Counted from the stretch's first letter, positions 10,235 through 21,059 are shown. The stretch: DNA of 64,000 nucleotides from Glebionis coronaria (GCA_025667525.1 CM046882.1:546728630-546792629); one strand, 5' to 3'. Notes: generated by a model from the letters alone, not told the origin. Numbers and translations are program-made.

Positions 10235-13200
10235 TTAAGAACTTGGTGGAGTCTGACAAACCTTCTCATATTGGTAATGAATAAATCTGATCAAATTCTT
10301 TGCCACGTCACTTGAATAATCTATCTCCAGCTGGGTGCCCTTCATCTTTTCCAAAACAGCCTTGGATATGAAATACTGAGCATCCACAAGTAGATACTCA
10401 ACAAACTTTGTAGAACTCAAATGGTATACACCAGCAGCTGAATATAACCTCCATTGAAGACCACTGAGGTCATCTTCAAGATCCTTCCATATTTCAGGAT
10501 CTTCCTCATTTGTCCCACACATTCTTTTGAATGTGGTCCAAAGTTTTATTCCATTAGTTGAAGTTGGTGCTTCAGCCTCATACTTGGTCTCTAGTAACCT
10601 CCAAAGGTCCACCAAGTCTTCTCTATCACAACTTGCAAATAAAGATATGAGAGTGGTAAAAGTGTGTACCTCCTTGCCAAATCTTCCAATCTTCCAGAAT
10701 CCACATTCATCCTCATCATAACTCACAATTGGATTCCTGGAATCTAATGGTAACACCTGCACCATATCTGAAGCTTCTAATGGGGAGAGCTTGAGGCTCT
10801 TTCTAATAACTGCTTCACTTGGATATAGTGGATTCATATCTTTTGGAAACTTAAGTTTAAATCCCTTCTTCACTGGCCTGGGAACTATCATAGCTTTCTT
10901 GATTTCCATCTCTTCTGCAAGTTGCTCCTTTCTTTCATCTGAAAGAAGTCTGAGAGTGTTTTCTTCCTGCACTCTCACCCAAATAGGATAAGCCCTATGT
11001 TCCAACTCATGAAATGTCAAAGCCTTCAACTTCTGATGTGTCCATCCAACTCCATGACATCTGAGCAACATAAAGTAGAGCTCTCTTCTATCCCTTTTCA
11101 ATTCTGAGAGAATATTGCTTGCCTTGTGCTTCAAAATCACCTTACAATCCTTCTGAACTCTAAGAAGAAGCTCCAAACCCCATATTTGATCTGAAATGGT
11201 CAAGTCTGGATTATCCATATAGCTTTCTTCCCAAGAATTGTACATTTGAACCACCTCTGGCATGTCAAAGTCAACCTGCAATTTTAAGTCTCTCAACTTT
11301 TCCCTAGCAAGCTCATCACCATACTCAAGCCTTTCTGGTTCTATAATCATCACACTTGAGTCTGAGCTAGCTCCATCACTTTCTTCTTCAGAAGTCACAA
11401 CAAATGATGACTTTTCCTTTTCACCTTGTTCCATCATTTGTTTAGCCAATCTTCTATCAAATTCAACTTGGGCTGCATCCTTTGGAACAATTTCTTCTAC
11501 CAATTTACCCTTACCCTTATCTGATGGTGCAATGGTTGGTAAGGTAGATGGTAATACTTGAGTAGAAACTTCTTTGATGATAGATGATGACTGGAATACA
11601 TCACCTTCATGTGTAGGTCTGTCAACGCCCAAATTTCCTCTATTAGCGCCCAAAATACTTCTATCAGCGTCCAAATTTGTCTTGTCAACACTCAAATATT
11701 TTCCCTCAGCACCTTGTGTAACCTCTCTCAACATAGCTGTAAATGATAAATTTAGATTGGTTGGAGAGATTAAGGACGTATCAAAACCTGTTTGTTCCTT
11801 CAAAGTTGTAAGGGCTTCAACAACATCCATTGATTGACCATCTTGGCTGCCCTTATCACTCAGATTTCTTTGATCTTCCTCCCCTTTGGAAGACTCCTCC
11901 ATACCCCTCCTAGCATAATCACTCTCCAAAACAACAATCCTCTCCCTCAATTGCTTGAGTTCAAGGCCTTGTGAGCTGACAATTTGTACTAAGTCTGCAT
12001 TTTGCTTTTGCAAGCGAATGCAGACTGCTGTCAATTCCAAAAGAGTCATTGGTTCCAGACTGCCCTCTTCTGAAATGGGGATTTGACCTCCCAAGTCAGG
12101 TTCATTGGGCATGGATGAGGACTTAACTATGGTGGGACTGCCTTGGCCAGCATCTAAGCCAGAACCAATACTCCCAGCCTCATCCAGGTCACCAACCACA
12201 CTTGTGGTGGTGGTTCTCTCTGCTTCATGGCTAGGACCACCAGAGGAGAACACTCCAGTAGTCCTTTGGCGTTTTATCAACCTATATTCAGGTGGTGTGG
12301 AAGATGGTGTGGAAGAATGGGTAGATGTGGGTTGGTTAAGGGGTGTTTGGGATTGTGATGGTTGTGTGTCAGCGTTGGAAATAGGCACATCAACGCTAAC
12401 ATTGGATGTGTCAGCGTCAAAGGGTTCTTGGTCAATTTGCATTTGTTCAGGTGAGGGTAAAGGTTCAGGAATGGGTTCAAGTTGTGGTTGAGGAGCAATT
12501 TGAGGTTGGGGGCCTGGTTGAGGTTGTGCTGCTGCAATAACAGCAAGCATGGATGGGGTTAAAGGTAAGTCTCTATGAGGTGGTGAATCCATCTTCGTAA
12601 AAATAGCTTTCTTTTGTTCAGGGATCTTATAAAAATCATTGTGATCCCTTGAACAATAACCTTGATCATCAAAAACCATTTGCAGAAAACGGGGATAAGC
12701 TAAAGTCATTTTTGTCCCCTTGTTTTTACACATCCCTTCAAAAATCATTTTAGAATAGTTATATTTTTGCCCTGTTGCAATGCACACAATAGCACTGGCA
12801 ATGGATCTATTGATCTCATTGTGTGCAGTACATTTGGGACTCAAACATTGAAGGAGGATGTGAATGAGGTACTTCCAGGCTGGGGGAAATTCCTGCTTAT
12901 GATACTTATTAAGAGTACCTTCATCAGGAAAAGGATATCCCAAAGCCCTAAGCCCTTGTTCTATTTCACTTATGGGAAGGATGGCTACACCATCAGCATC
13001 ATCAAGATGCAAGGCCTGGCGTACCAAGGCCCCAGTAACCACCCAAGATCTCCCATGAACAATAGAAGTTAATGTGGTCACTCCATTAACTGTTGAGGAA
13101 CTGACAGTGTTCCAAAACTGCTTAATGTGTGTGACTGGAATGAGTGGTGCATGAGAAAGAGCATACCTTAGAGGAGATGCGTTCAAATACGCCACCATTT

Positions 13201-13306
13201 GTGTGTATTGAGGAAACAAATCATTATCAGCAACAAGATAAGCAATCATGTTGTGTTGAGACTTGAACCCCAAATCCAATTCTGTTGTGTTAAACTTTGG
13301 TGCCAT
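10235..13306 (-). CDS. element D ORF3: 1023-aa protein downstream of pol
   Basis: An intact ORF of 1023 codons, starting MAPKFNTTELDLGFKSQHNM. The first 240 residues look like a conserved globular domain (YLNASPLRYALSHAP, HIKQFWNT, SWVVTGALVRQALHLDD, PPAWKYLIHILLQCLSPK, YPRFLQMVFDDQGY). Next come a Pro/Gln-rich and Ser/Thr-rich linker (260-420), a short coiled coil (about 425-465), two motif-derived heptad repeats (SVDKTNLDADRSIL style) and a helical C-terminal domain. I recall close relatives as hypothetical proteins in Asteraceae, some annotated 'synaptobrevin, longin-like'. Its position is that of the env-like gene of Sireviruses, but I see no signal peptide or membrane segment. A TATA box at 13401-13411 and motif clusters upstream suggest its own promoter. 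Function unknown. Confidence 0.85.
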   Translation of the reverse strand: MAPKFNTTELDLGFKSQHNMIAYLVADNDLFPQYTQMVAYLNASPLRYALSHAPLIPVTHIKQFWNTVSSSTVNGVTTLTSIVHGRSWVVTGALVRQALHLDDADGVAILPISEIEQGLRALGYPFPDEGTLNKYHKQEFPPAWKYLIHILLQCLSPKCTAHNEINRSIASAIVCIATGQKYNYSKMIFEGMCKNKGTKMTLAYPRFLQMVFDDQGYCSRDHNDFYKIPEQKKAIFTKMDSPPHRDLPLTPSMLAVIAAAQPQPGPQPQIAPQPQLEPIPEPLPSPEQMQIDQEPFDADTSNVSVDVPISNADTQPSQSQTPLNQPTSTHSSTPSSTPPEYRLIKRQRTTGVFSSGGPSHEAERTTTTSVVGDLDEAGSIGSGLDAGQGSPTIVKSSSMPNEPDLGGQIPISEEGSLEPMTLLELTAVCIRLQKQNADLVQIVSSQGLELKQLRERIVVLESDYARRGMEESSKGEEDQRNLSDKGSQDGQSMDVVEALTTLKEQTGFDTSLISPTNLNLSFTAMLREVTQGAEGKYLSVDKTNLDADRSILGANRGNLGVDRPTHEGDVFQSSSIIKEVSTQVLPSTLPTIAPSDKGKGKLVEEIVPKDAAQVEFDRRLAKQMMEQGEKEKSSFVVTSEEESDGASSDSSVMIIEPERLEYGDELAREKLRDLKLQVDFDMPEVVQMYNSWEESYMDNPDLTISDQIWGLELLLRVQKDCKVILKHKASNILSELKRDRRELYFMLLRCHGVGWTHQKLKALTFHELEHRAYPIWVRVQEENTLRLLSDERKEQLAEEMEIKKAMIVPRPVKKGFKLKFPKDMNPLYPSEAVIRKSLKLSPLEASDMVQVLPLDSRNPIVSYDEDECGFWKIGRFGKEVHTFTTLISLFASCDREDLVDLWRLLETKYEAEAPTSTNGIKLWTTFKRMCGTNEEDPEIWKDLEDDLSGLQWRLYSAAGVYHLSSTKFVEYLLVDAQYFISKAVLEKMKGTQLEIDYSSDVAKNLIRFIHYQYEKVCQTPPSS
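11621..11715. repeat. 21-bp motif cluster inside ORF3
   Basis: Five consecutive units (GTCAACGCCC, ATTAGCGCCC, ATCAGCGTCC, GTCAACACTC, CTCAGCACC) at exactly 21-base intervals. On the minus strand they translate to a seven-residue repeat with VDK, ADR, ANR and VDR cores. A second cluster of three copies at 21-base spacing is at 12368-12420. Confidence 0.75.
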
Positions 13307-14565
13307 TGATGAAAGCTGTTAATTTGAAGTGTAGAAGATGAAGTTGATAAGAGAAAAGTGTTAGACAAGAATTATAGATACCCTGTTTAAAAATAGGAGC
13401 CAAATTTATAGGAGATAAAGAATGCATGTGATTGGCCCAAAAATAGGCAAAGATTTTCAAAAACTAATCATGAAAATATTGAAAAAGTTATAAGTTATCT
13501 CATGCATTTAATGAAAGTAACAACTCCTAAAATTACGGCTTGAAAATATGTCAAAAAGTAACAACTGGGTAGGTCCCATTGAGTGTCAACGGTCAAAAAT
13601 AACCTATCAACGCCCAACGGCTATAATCTTGTCAACGTTCGCCTAAAGCCATGTCAGCGTCCAATTTGGTCACAACAACACTTGGAAAAAACTTGTCAGC
13701 GTCCAAAAATAAAATTGTTTTAAAAAGAGAAAAATGACCTTAACAAGTAATTTATCCTAGAGAAGATAACCAAAAGCTGATAATTATTATAGGGCGGCAA
13801 GCACTGTCCAGTTATGCACACTTGCATAAGCAAGATAGACATAACAGTCCTCTAGTGTCCCTTGCTAACCAAAACTCTTAACAACAAAGTTACCTTATAA
13901 AATCCTTGTTACTCCCAGGTAAATCCCATATCAAAATCATTCCCAAGTCTCCCAACAGACCACAACCAATTCTAGGCCAAAAATGTCTTGGCAGCATGCA
14001 AAGTTGATATACTATGCATGCTACAGTGCCTCATGGTTTAGTAAAACTAACCCATACTCACCTGTGGACACAATCTAGAATTGTGATAAGAGTATCATAT
14101 GGATACCCAAACATCCTAAAGGTTCCTAAAACCTCCCCTTAAACTATGATACAAAAAGTTTGCTAAAATCATACATGAACATAAAAAAAAAATTATGTCA
14201 AGATAGGAATGAAACATTCCAACCATCATCCATAAATAAAAACTTGTCCAAATGCTTCTTCATTGATCCATAAGCAACTCTGTATCCAATGGTATACTGC
14301 TAACACCATCTGCACATTTAGATTGAAAACCACAAAACTAACATTGTTGCTGACAACGCCCCGATAACACACAACAGCGTTGAAGGAAGCTTTGTCAGCG
14401 TTAGACAATTATATTGCTGACAACGTTGCAAAAACACTTATCAGTGTTCAAGCAACCTTTGTCAGTGTTAGAAAAATATAGTGGAAAATCTAAATCATCA
14501 ATAAGACCAATAATAATACTGCATCATCCTGTACATACTTTTACAAAAAGAATCCAAAACACATA
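13307..14565 (-). promoter_or_regulatory. pol-ORF3 intergenic region with two motif clusters
   Basis: 1.26 kb between the pol stop and the ORF3 ATG, without a gene of its own. It holds a TATA box (CTATAAATTTG, 13401-13411) about 95 bases upstream of the ATG. One motif cluster at 13584-13703 has six copies with spacings 21, 25, 22, 21, 21. A second at 14352-14470 has six copies with spacings 21, 21, 25, 21, 21. Several copies show CG changed to TG or CA (CAGTGTT, CAACACT). The layout repeats that of the LTR: motif array, then TATA, then gene. Confidence 0.6.
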
Positions 14566-16830
14566 TTAAGTGAGATTAACCATTCCAATACTTGTTACCA
14601 AGTATTGAAATCTTCCAGCATCAAAAGGTTTAGTTAATAAATCTGACACATTTTCCTCAGTGTCAACCCTATCTGGTTGTATTAAACCTTTCTCAAAGCA
14701 ATCTCTTATAAAATGGTGTCTAATTTCTATGTGTTTAGTTTTAGAATGATGTACAGGATTCTTAATGATGCATAAAGTACTATTATTGTCAACAAATATC
14801 TTAGTATGCATAAAATTATACCCATAATCCAACAGCTGGTTCTGAATCCACAACACTTGACCACAACATGCTGCTGCAGCCACATACTCTGCTTCAGTTG
14901 TAGAATTAGCCACCACTGTTTGTTTCTTGCATTGCCAAGATATTAACCTGCTCCCAAGAAACTGACATCCACCAGTTGTGGATTTCCTATCAAACTTATC
15001 ACCCCCATAATCACTATCTGAATATGCAATCAGCTCCAATGGTGAATCCTTTGGGTACCACAAACCAAGACTTGGGAAGCATCTTAGGTACCTAAAGATC
15101 CTCTTCACAGCATAAAGGTGACATTCTTTGGGAGTCACTTGATGGCGTGCACAAGCACACACAGCAAACATGATATCAGGTCTGGAAGCAGTAAGATACA
15201 TCAAGGATCCAATCATGGATCTATAATGCCTGACATCAACATCTTTCCCATCTCCAATCTTTCCCCAAGGGTGTTCTCTATCCATAGGAGTAGTAGCCCT
15301 CTTTTCATGTAGAGAAAAGCCAAACTTCTTCAAGATCTCAGCAACATATTTGTCCTGGGAGATGAAGATACCATCTTCTTTCTGCTGAACTTGTAAACCA
15401 AGAAAGAAGTTCATCTCCCCCATAGCACTCATCTTGAATTTGTCTGTCATAAGCTTGGAGAAATCCTCACTCATCTTTGGATCAGTAGACCCAAAAATGA
15501 TATCATCAACATAGACCTGCACAAGCAACACATCTTTGCCTTTCTTCTTTGTAAATAGTGTCTGATCTATGGTGCCCCTCTTGAATCCATTGTCCACCAA
15601 ATAGGTAGACAGAGTACCATACCATGCTCTAGGGGCTTGATGAAGGCCATACATAGCCTTTTTGACTCTATACACTTTATCTTGATGCTCTGGATCCTCA
15701 AAACCAGGAGGTTGCATGACATATACTTCTTCAACAATGGTGCCATACAAGAAAGCACTCTTGACATCCATTTGATAGACTGTGAAGCCCATGCATGAAG
15801 CATAGGCTAGAAAAATTCTAATAGCTTCAATCCTTGCAACTGGTACAAAGACCTCCTCATAGTCTATCCCCTCCTCTTGTGTATAACCTTGAGCCACTAA
15901 CCTTGCCTTGTTTCTGACCACAATACCTCTTTCATCTCTTTTGTTCCTTAGAACCCATCTTGTCCCTATAGGTCTGACATAGCTAGGACAATCAACCAGC
16001 TCCCAAACATCCTGAATTGCAAATTGGTGAAGCTCATCCTGCATTGCTTCCACCCAACTTGGTTCTTTGAGAGCATCAAATATCTTCTTGGGTTCTTCTT
16101 GTGACAGAAAACATGCAAACAAACATGCTTGCACAAGAGGGGTATCAACCTTCTTGTGTATGTTGGCAATAAACCCACCAAGACCTTGATGAGATCTTCT
16201 TGTCTGAACTGGAGTCATAATATCACCAATGATCTGAGATGTGGGGTGATTCTTCATTGTGGAAGTGAGAACTCCTCCTTCAAAAAGTCTGGTGTCCTCA
16301 ACTTCACGCTCCATGTTGCCAATATCTTCTTCATCAGACTCTCTTTGATCAACAGGAATCTCTTCATAAACATTGGAAGGTCCTCCTTGTTCAAAAGTGG
16401 AAGAGAAAAGATGTGCAAAGGTGTTGTCAACGTCTGAATTGGTCTTGTCAGCGCTAGATTTGCCTTTGTCAGCGCCTGAAGAACCATGCATGTTTGTATC
16501 TGGTGGTATTTGGAAACCACCATTATCTTGTCCAGCAGCAGTAGCAGCAGCAAAAGCATCTGTCCAAATGGGAATTGTGACATATTCAAATGTAGGAGAT
16601 GCCTTTTCTGCTTGTGATCCAACCTTCTCATGAACCTGTGTACCTGAAACATTAACAACTTGTTCCTCCACAACATTTGAAGTTACCTTCACAATGTCTA
16701 GATTAGTGACAGGCATATAATTTAAAGTTCTAGATAAGGGTTCCAAGTCAAACAACCAATTAGGACCACTTTCAGGATCACTAGGTTTATTCTCTAAGAA
16801 CCTAACATGTACTCTCTCAACTATACGTTA
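14566..16830 (-). pseudogene. element D pol: linker, reverse transcriptase and RNase H
   Basis: Open from 16830 down to the stop at 14566 (over 729 codons). Reverse transcriptase has [45 protein letters not shown] and the catalytic [10 protein letters not shown]. The next blocks are [21 protein letters not shown] and [14 protein letters not shown]. RNase H has [22 protein letters not shown] and [14 protein letters not shown], and the C-terminus [13 protein letters not shown] is typical of Sireviruses. A motif cluster at 16425-16480 encodes [17 protein letters not shown] in the linker. This part looks complete; stops upstream cut it off from integrase. Confidence 0.92.
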
Positions 16831-16833
16831 ATC

Positions 16834-17489
16834 CTACTTAAGATAAACCCTATAACCCTTTCTCTGCACTGAGTACCCCATGAAGTAACCTTCATCACCT
16901 TTTGCACTAAATTTCCCTAAGGCATCACTAGTGTCTAAAACTACTACATGACAACCAAAAGGTCTGAGAAAACCAATATTAGGTTTTCTACCCCAAAGTA
17001 ACTCATAAGGTGTTTTGTTCTGAATTTTGTTAACCAATGCTCTATTCTGCACATAGCATGCTGTATTAACAGCCTCAGCCCAAAAGGCTATAGGAAAGTG
17101 AGCATCAGCCAACATTGTTCTGGCTGCTTCAATTAGGGTTCTATTCTTCCTTTCAGCAACCCCTTTTGTTGTGGGGTTCTAGCAATACTGAATTGCCTAG
17201 TAATTCTCTTCCTGGCACAAAAATCATCTAGCTTCTTGTTCCTAAATTCTCCACCATTATCACTCCTAAGCATCTTAACCTCATTGCCAGACCTTTTCTC
17301 AATTTGAGTGATAAAATCAATAAGAACATCAGCTGTGTCACTCTTCATAGCTAGAAAGAATGTCCAAGTAAACCTAGAAAAGTCATCAGTGACAACAAAA
17401 CAATATGACTTGCCATTCAGACTCTTTATATTTGTTGGACCAAAGAGGTCCATGTGTAGCATATGAAGAGGTCTGGAACTAGTATGCAC
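16834..17489 (-). pseudogene. element D pol: integrase core
   Basis: Reads LLHMDLFGP, DDFSRFTW and LRSDNGGEF (the D,D part of the catalytic triad). A single base is missing in the codon after TPQQ (near 17150), so the ORF runs into a stop at 17133. The other frame resumes with the expected VAERKNRTLIEAARTM and FWAEAVNTACYVQNR. It then meets TAG and TAA two codons apart at about 16828-16836. These lesions separate integrase from reverse transcriptase. Confidence 0.88.
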
Positions 17490-17516
17490 CTGCTTGGACT
17501 TGAATGAGACCTTGTG

Positions 17517-18131
17517 CTACTTGCCTTTAAGACATGCAACACAAGAGTGGTCATTGTGGAAGGCCTTCTCAGGCAAACCATCAACTAAGCCAAGCCTCAC
17601 AAGTCTATTTATATTTTTAAAATTTATGTGCCCTAGTCTCCTGTGCCACAAATTACTTTCATCTACTGAGGCCTTAGCATAAAAACAAGACATATTTGTA
17701 TTCACTTTAATCCCATTTAAATCCACATTATATATGTCCTTATGCCTAGGTGTTCTATACTCAATATATTTCTCATCAGGGATCTTAAAATCCTTGCTTA
17801 ACACCAAACACTCAGTATCAGTGAAAAGAACCTTATTTTTGTTATCACAAACTTGTGATACACTAAACAGATTATAATCCAGTTCTTTTACCAGGAAGAC
17901 GTTCTCAAAACGTAGATTATTGGTGAGAAGGGTTCCTTTGCCTGTAATGGTGTCGTAGCCCCCTCCAAAGTATACCTTATCACCATCTTTAATAGGAGTG
18001 AAGTTCGTCAGATAGTCTTCCTTTCCTGTCATGTGCCTTGAGCATCCACTATCCCAATATCCATAGTCATTGATCTGTCTTTGAATGCCTTGCACATAAA
18101 GAAAACAAATTAGTTTTCTTTGGGAACCCAA
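17517..18131 (-). pseudogene. element D pol: protease and pre-integrase domain
   Basis: The protease motif is YWDSGCSRHMTGK and the pre-integrase zinc region is LWHRRLGHINF with CVACLKGK. The frame is -1 relative to gag and overlaps its end (pol is open from at least 18131; gag stops at 18110). The overlap could allow -1 ribosomal frameshifting or could be a chance indel. An in-frame TAG at 17517-17519, probably from CAG, ends it before integrase. Confidence 0.88.
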
Positions 18132-20941
18132 GTCTCAGAAGACTTGGATTCATCTGGTTGTTCAATAAGAACAGACTTAGTTCTCACAACAACCCCATTC
18201 TCATCCCTTTTAGGATGAAATACCCAGTTAACCCCAATAGGTTTTGTAATGACCTTTGAAATGTAATTAAACCTATTGCAAGTCATTGAAATTCCATTAT
18301 TATTAGGGTTTTGATCTTTCTTGGGTCTCCATGTTAAGCTTGAAGAAGCTTTAGACCCCTTACCTTGTGGCTGCAAATATTTAGGTCTGGTCACGTTTCT
18401 GTCAGCGTTGGATTTTGTCCTGTCAACGCTGAAATTACCCTTGTCAGCGTTGAACCTAGGGTTTGCTACAGGAACCCATTGCCTATTTGACCAGGTGTTT
18501 GTCTTTTGAAAAGGTCTTTGTCCATGAGTGTTAGACCTTCTAGAGAAGAATGGGGCAGGTCTAATCACTTGTGGACTTTGTTGCACACAAGGTTTGGGTC
18601 TGACAACGTTTGACTTCCTAACAACGTTGACTTTCTTCCTATCAGCGCTGCAATTGTTCCTATTAGCGCTGGCTTTGGGAGCGTTGACACACTTGTATGC
18701 CAAATGTGAAAAGCTACCACAAGTATAACAGGCTTTCTTAGACACACTCTTAGGTCTAGAAGAGAAGAAACCTGTTCCATGATTGTTAACTTGGCTCTTG
18801 GGTGACCTATTATTCCTATACATCTCTGCATATTTAATGGTAGGTCTTCTAACAGTGTTTGAGCCTAGGTCAACAGCTTTACCAGTGACTGGGTGAGTAA
18901 CCTTAATGGGTGGTGATTCATTGGGACTTTCACATAGCAAACCTCCCTTAACAAATAAAGTAGGGTTAGCTTTCTTCCACTCATTTAGGTCAGTCAGTTT
19001 TTGTTGATACTCTTCCACTGGAGTGACAACTCTTGGTGGAGGAATGAATTCCTCTTCTTGGCATTCTGGTATCCCAGTCCAAGATAAGTCCTTTCTAGGG
19101 ACACCATAGAAGTCACCAGCTGGTGGTGGAACCAGAGAGTAATCATTCATTCCAATCCCAGTCATGTCCTTAGGATCCCTTTGTTTAGCTACACAGTCTC
19201 CTAGGGTTTGGGTGGCTCTATCAAATCTTTGAATCTTGAGGTCAACATTATCTTTATTCTTAATGGCCTCATCTAACTTAGCCTGTAGGTCTCTATTGAC
19301 CTTTGTCATGATATTTCTAATATCCATACTACCCTCTAGCTCATGTTTTAAGATATTTATCTTATCTTTTAAGTCAAATTCCATTTTCTTGTATTCAGAA
19401 ACGGTTTTCTCAGTTTCAGTAAGAGCTAGTTGGTAATTGGACAATTTACACCTTTCAGTGCTCATATCATCTTTTAGTTTTAACACCTCTTTGTTAAGTC
19501 TATCAGTGTTTAACCTACAACCTTTGCTACAAAAAGCATCATCATATACCTCATTATCAGATGAAGAGGAGGAGTGTGCCATGAGAGCATATTCAACATG
19601 CTCTTCTTCTTCAATATCAGCAACCAAAGCTTTGTCCTCTTCAGCATTCTTAGCCAGATAGCTCCAATCCCATCCAGTACCATCAATTCCTTGAACTGCA
19701 ACCATGGCTTTGGAATCTTGAGCTTTAACAACCTGACTTGAGGGTTTACCAGCATCAGATCTTCTAGGAGATCTGCATTCCCTTATGAAGTGCCCCATAC
19801 GATGACAGTTGTAGCATTCAACTTTGGATTTATCAAATCCAGCTGTGTCTTTAGCATTGAAGGTCATCTTCTTCTTGAACCTTCTATTCCACCTATTTGC
19901 TCTTATACTAGCAAGAGCCATATTCCACTTGATGTCCATCTCTTCCAAGTGCTCATCACTTATCTGCTCAAGGTCCTCATATGTAATCACTGAACCATTG
20001 GGCAAAGAAGCAATGTAAGCACACACAGTATCCAAATCCAAACCAGCAGGTTTAACTCTTGGGGAGTCATTCATGAATGTGTCAGCGTCTGAAAAGGAGA
20101 CGTTGACAGGACTTGTTCCAGCGCTGACAAATGATGATCCAGTAACTGGATGCATAAAAGAGTCCTTCTGATTGAATTGACCTTCACTATGAGAGAAGAA
20201 GGCCATGTTGCTGGTGCTAGGTTTGCTTCCATGTGCTGAAAGAGTTTCATCTTCCAATAGTCTTAGTTTGTTGTAGATGTCATCAAACGAGGAGCTCTTG
20301 TAAGTATTATTGGCAAGAATAGATCTTGCCTCAATCTTCCATGCCTCACCAAGACTTTTAAGAAAGGTAGCATTGGTGTCAACATCACCAACTTGTGTCC
20401 CCATGAAGGACAATTTGCTTGTGATGTCAAGCAATCTGCTTCTCACACTACTCAGTTTCTCATTGGGTTGAGCCTTGAAGACAACATAATCATGCAGAAG
20501 TTGCTTTTTCTTTTCTTCCTTAGTGTCTGCATTGCCACCATATGCAACTTCAAGTGCTTCCCAAAGATCCTTAGCAGATTCATAGCCTCTATATTTGTGC
20601 TGGTTTTCTTGTCCCAAAGAGACTTTCAGAATATTTAGGGCTTTCATGTCAACCCTTTTCTTTGCAATATCTTCAGCACCTACAGCTCTACCATCTCCAG
20701 GTTTTTCTTTCTTATCTTCATCAGGGCATCCTTCAACAGCTGATCTTTGAGTAATGGTATCAAGAATCTTTTGAGCCTTATTGAATGAGTTTCCATATTC
20801 AATAATCTCCCATAGTGTATAGTCATAGATCCCCAGATATTGTTCAAAGTTGAACTTCCATAAGTCAAAGTTGGCTGCATCAAGCATGGGAATCCTGATG
20901 TTTGGTAAGGGTGAATTGGAGGTGGTTATTGCTTCAGACAT
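18110..20941 (-). CDS. element D gag, 943 aa
   Basis: Starts MSEAITTSNSPLPNIRIPML, a copia capsid of UBN2 type (LWKFNFEQYLGIYDY, KDLWEALEVAYGG). A complete zinc knuckle CYNCHRMGHFIREC follows at about residue 378, then a coiled coil (about 485-590: LNKEVLKLKDDM, YKKMEFDLKDKI) and a second cysteine motif CYTCGSFSHLAYKC near residue 740. It is intact and unusually long, as in Sireviruses. Motif clusters at 18401-18455, 18601-18690 and 20081-20130 are translated as ADR/VDR repeats. The last 45 residues (KPIGVNWVFHPKRDENGVVV) resemble the start of the element's own reverse transcriptase. Confidence 0.9.
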   Translation of the reverse strand: MSEAITTSNSPLPNIRIPMLDAANFDLWKFNFEQYLGIYDYTLWEIIEYGNSFNKAQKILDTITQRSAVEGCPDEDKKEKPGDGRAVGAEDIAKKRVDMKALNILKVSLGQENQHKYRGYESAKDLWEALEVAYGGNADTKEEKKKQLLHDYVVFKAQPNEKLSSVRSRLLDITSKLSFMGTQVGDVDTNATFLKSLGEAWKIEARSILANNTYKSSSFDDIYNKLRLLEDETLSAHGSKPSTSNMAFFSHSEGQFNQKDSFMHPVTGSSFVSAGTSPVNVSFSDADTFMNDSPRVKPAGLDLDTVCAYIASLPNGSVITYEDLEQISDEHLEEMDIKWNMALASIRANRWNRRFKKKMTFNAKDTAGFDKSKVECYNCHRMGHFIRECRSPRRSDAGKPSSQVVKAQDSKAMVAVQGIDGTGWDWSYLAKNAEEDKALVADIEEEEHVEYALMAHSSSSSDNEVYDDAFCSKGCRLNTDRLNKEVLKLKDDMSTERCKLSNYQLALTETEKTVSEYKKMEFDLKDKINILKHELEGSMDIRNIMTKVNRDLQAKLDEAIKNKDNVDLKIQRFDRATQTLGDCVAKQRDPKDMTGIGMNDYSLVPPPAGDFYGVPRKDLSWTGIPECQEEEFIPPPRVVTPVEEYQQKLTDLNEWKKANPTLFVKGGLLCESPNESPPIKVTHPVTGKAVDLGSNTVRRPTIKYAEMYRNNRSPKSQVNNHGTGFFSSRPKSVSKKACYTCGSFSHLAYKCVNAPKASANRNNCSADRKKVNVVRKSNVVRPKPCVQQSPQVIRPAPFFSRRSNTHGQRPFQKTNTWSNRQWVPVANPRFNADKGNFSVDRTKSNADRNVTRPKYLQPQGKGSKASSSLTWRPKKDQNPNNNGISMTCNRFNYISKVITKPIGVNWVFHPKRDENGVVVRTKSVLIEQPDESKSSETWVPKEN
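18401..18690. repeat. two 21-bp motif clusters inside D gag
   Basis: 18401-18455 has three copies at 21-base spacing (GTCAGCGTTG, GTCAACGCTG, GTCAGCGTTG). 18601-18690 has cores at spacings 18, 21 and 21. On the minus strand they encode SVDRTKSNADR-like and SADRKKVN-like peptides. A further cluster at 20081-20130 has spacings 15 and 21. Confidence 0.7.
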
Positions 20942-21039
20942 GATGTTGTTAGGGTTTTGGTGTTTTTAGGGTTTCTGAGAAAATTAGGGTTTTGGTGTTC
21001 GTGTATCGTTCTGGTGTTCTTCAAAGATCAAAAGTTCCT

Positions 21040-21059
21040 CAACAAGCTCTGATACCACT
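21040..21059 (-). other. element D primer-binding site
   Basis: On the minus strand TGGTATCAGAGCTTGTTG starts two bases after the LTR end. It is the standard complement of the 3' end of plant initiator-Met tRNA and fixes D's orientation. Confidence 0.95.

Noticed and set aside
10235..13306. The 1023-aa ORF as a host gene
   Set aside because: It lies between pol and the purine tract of an element with exact target duplications, and shares the element's motif clusters.
11262..20638. Many 60-130 aa plus-strand ORFs opposite element D
   Set aside because: They mirror the long minus-strand frames of D and carry no recognisable motif.
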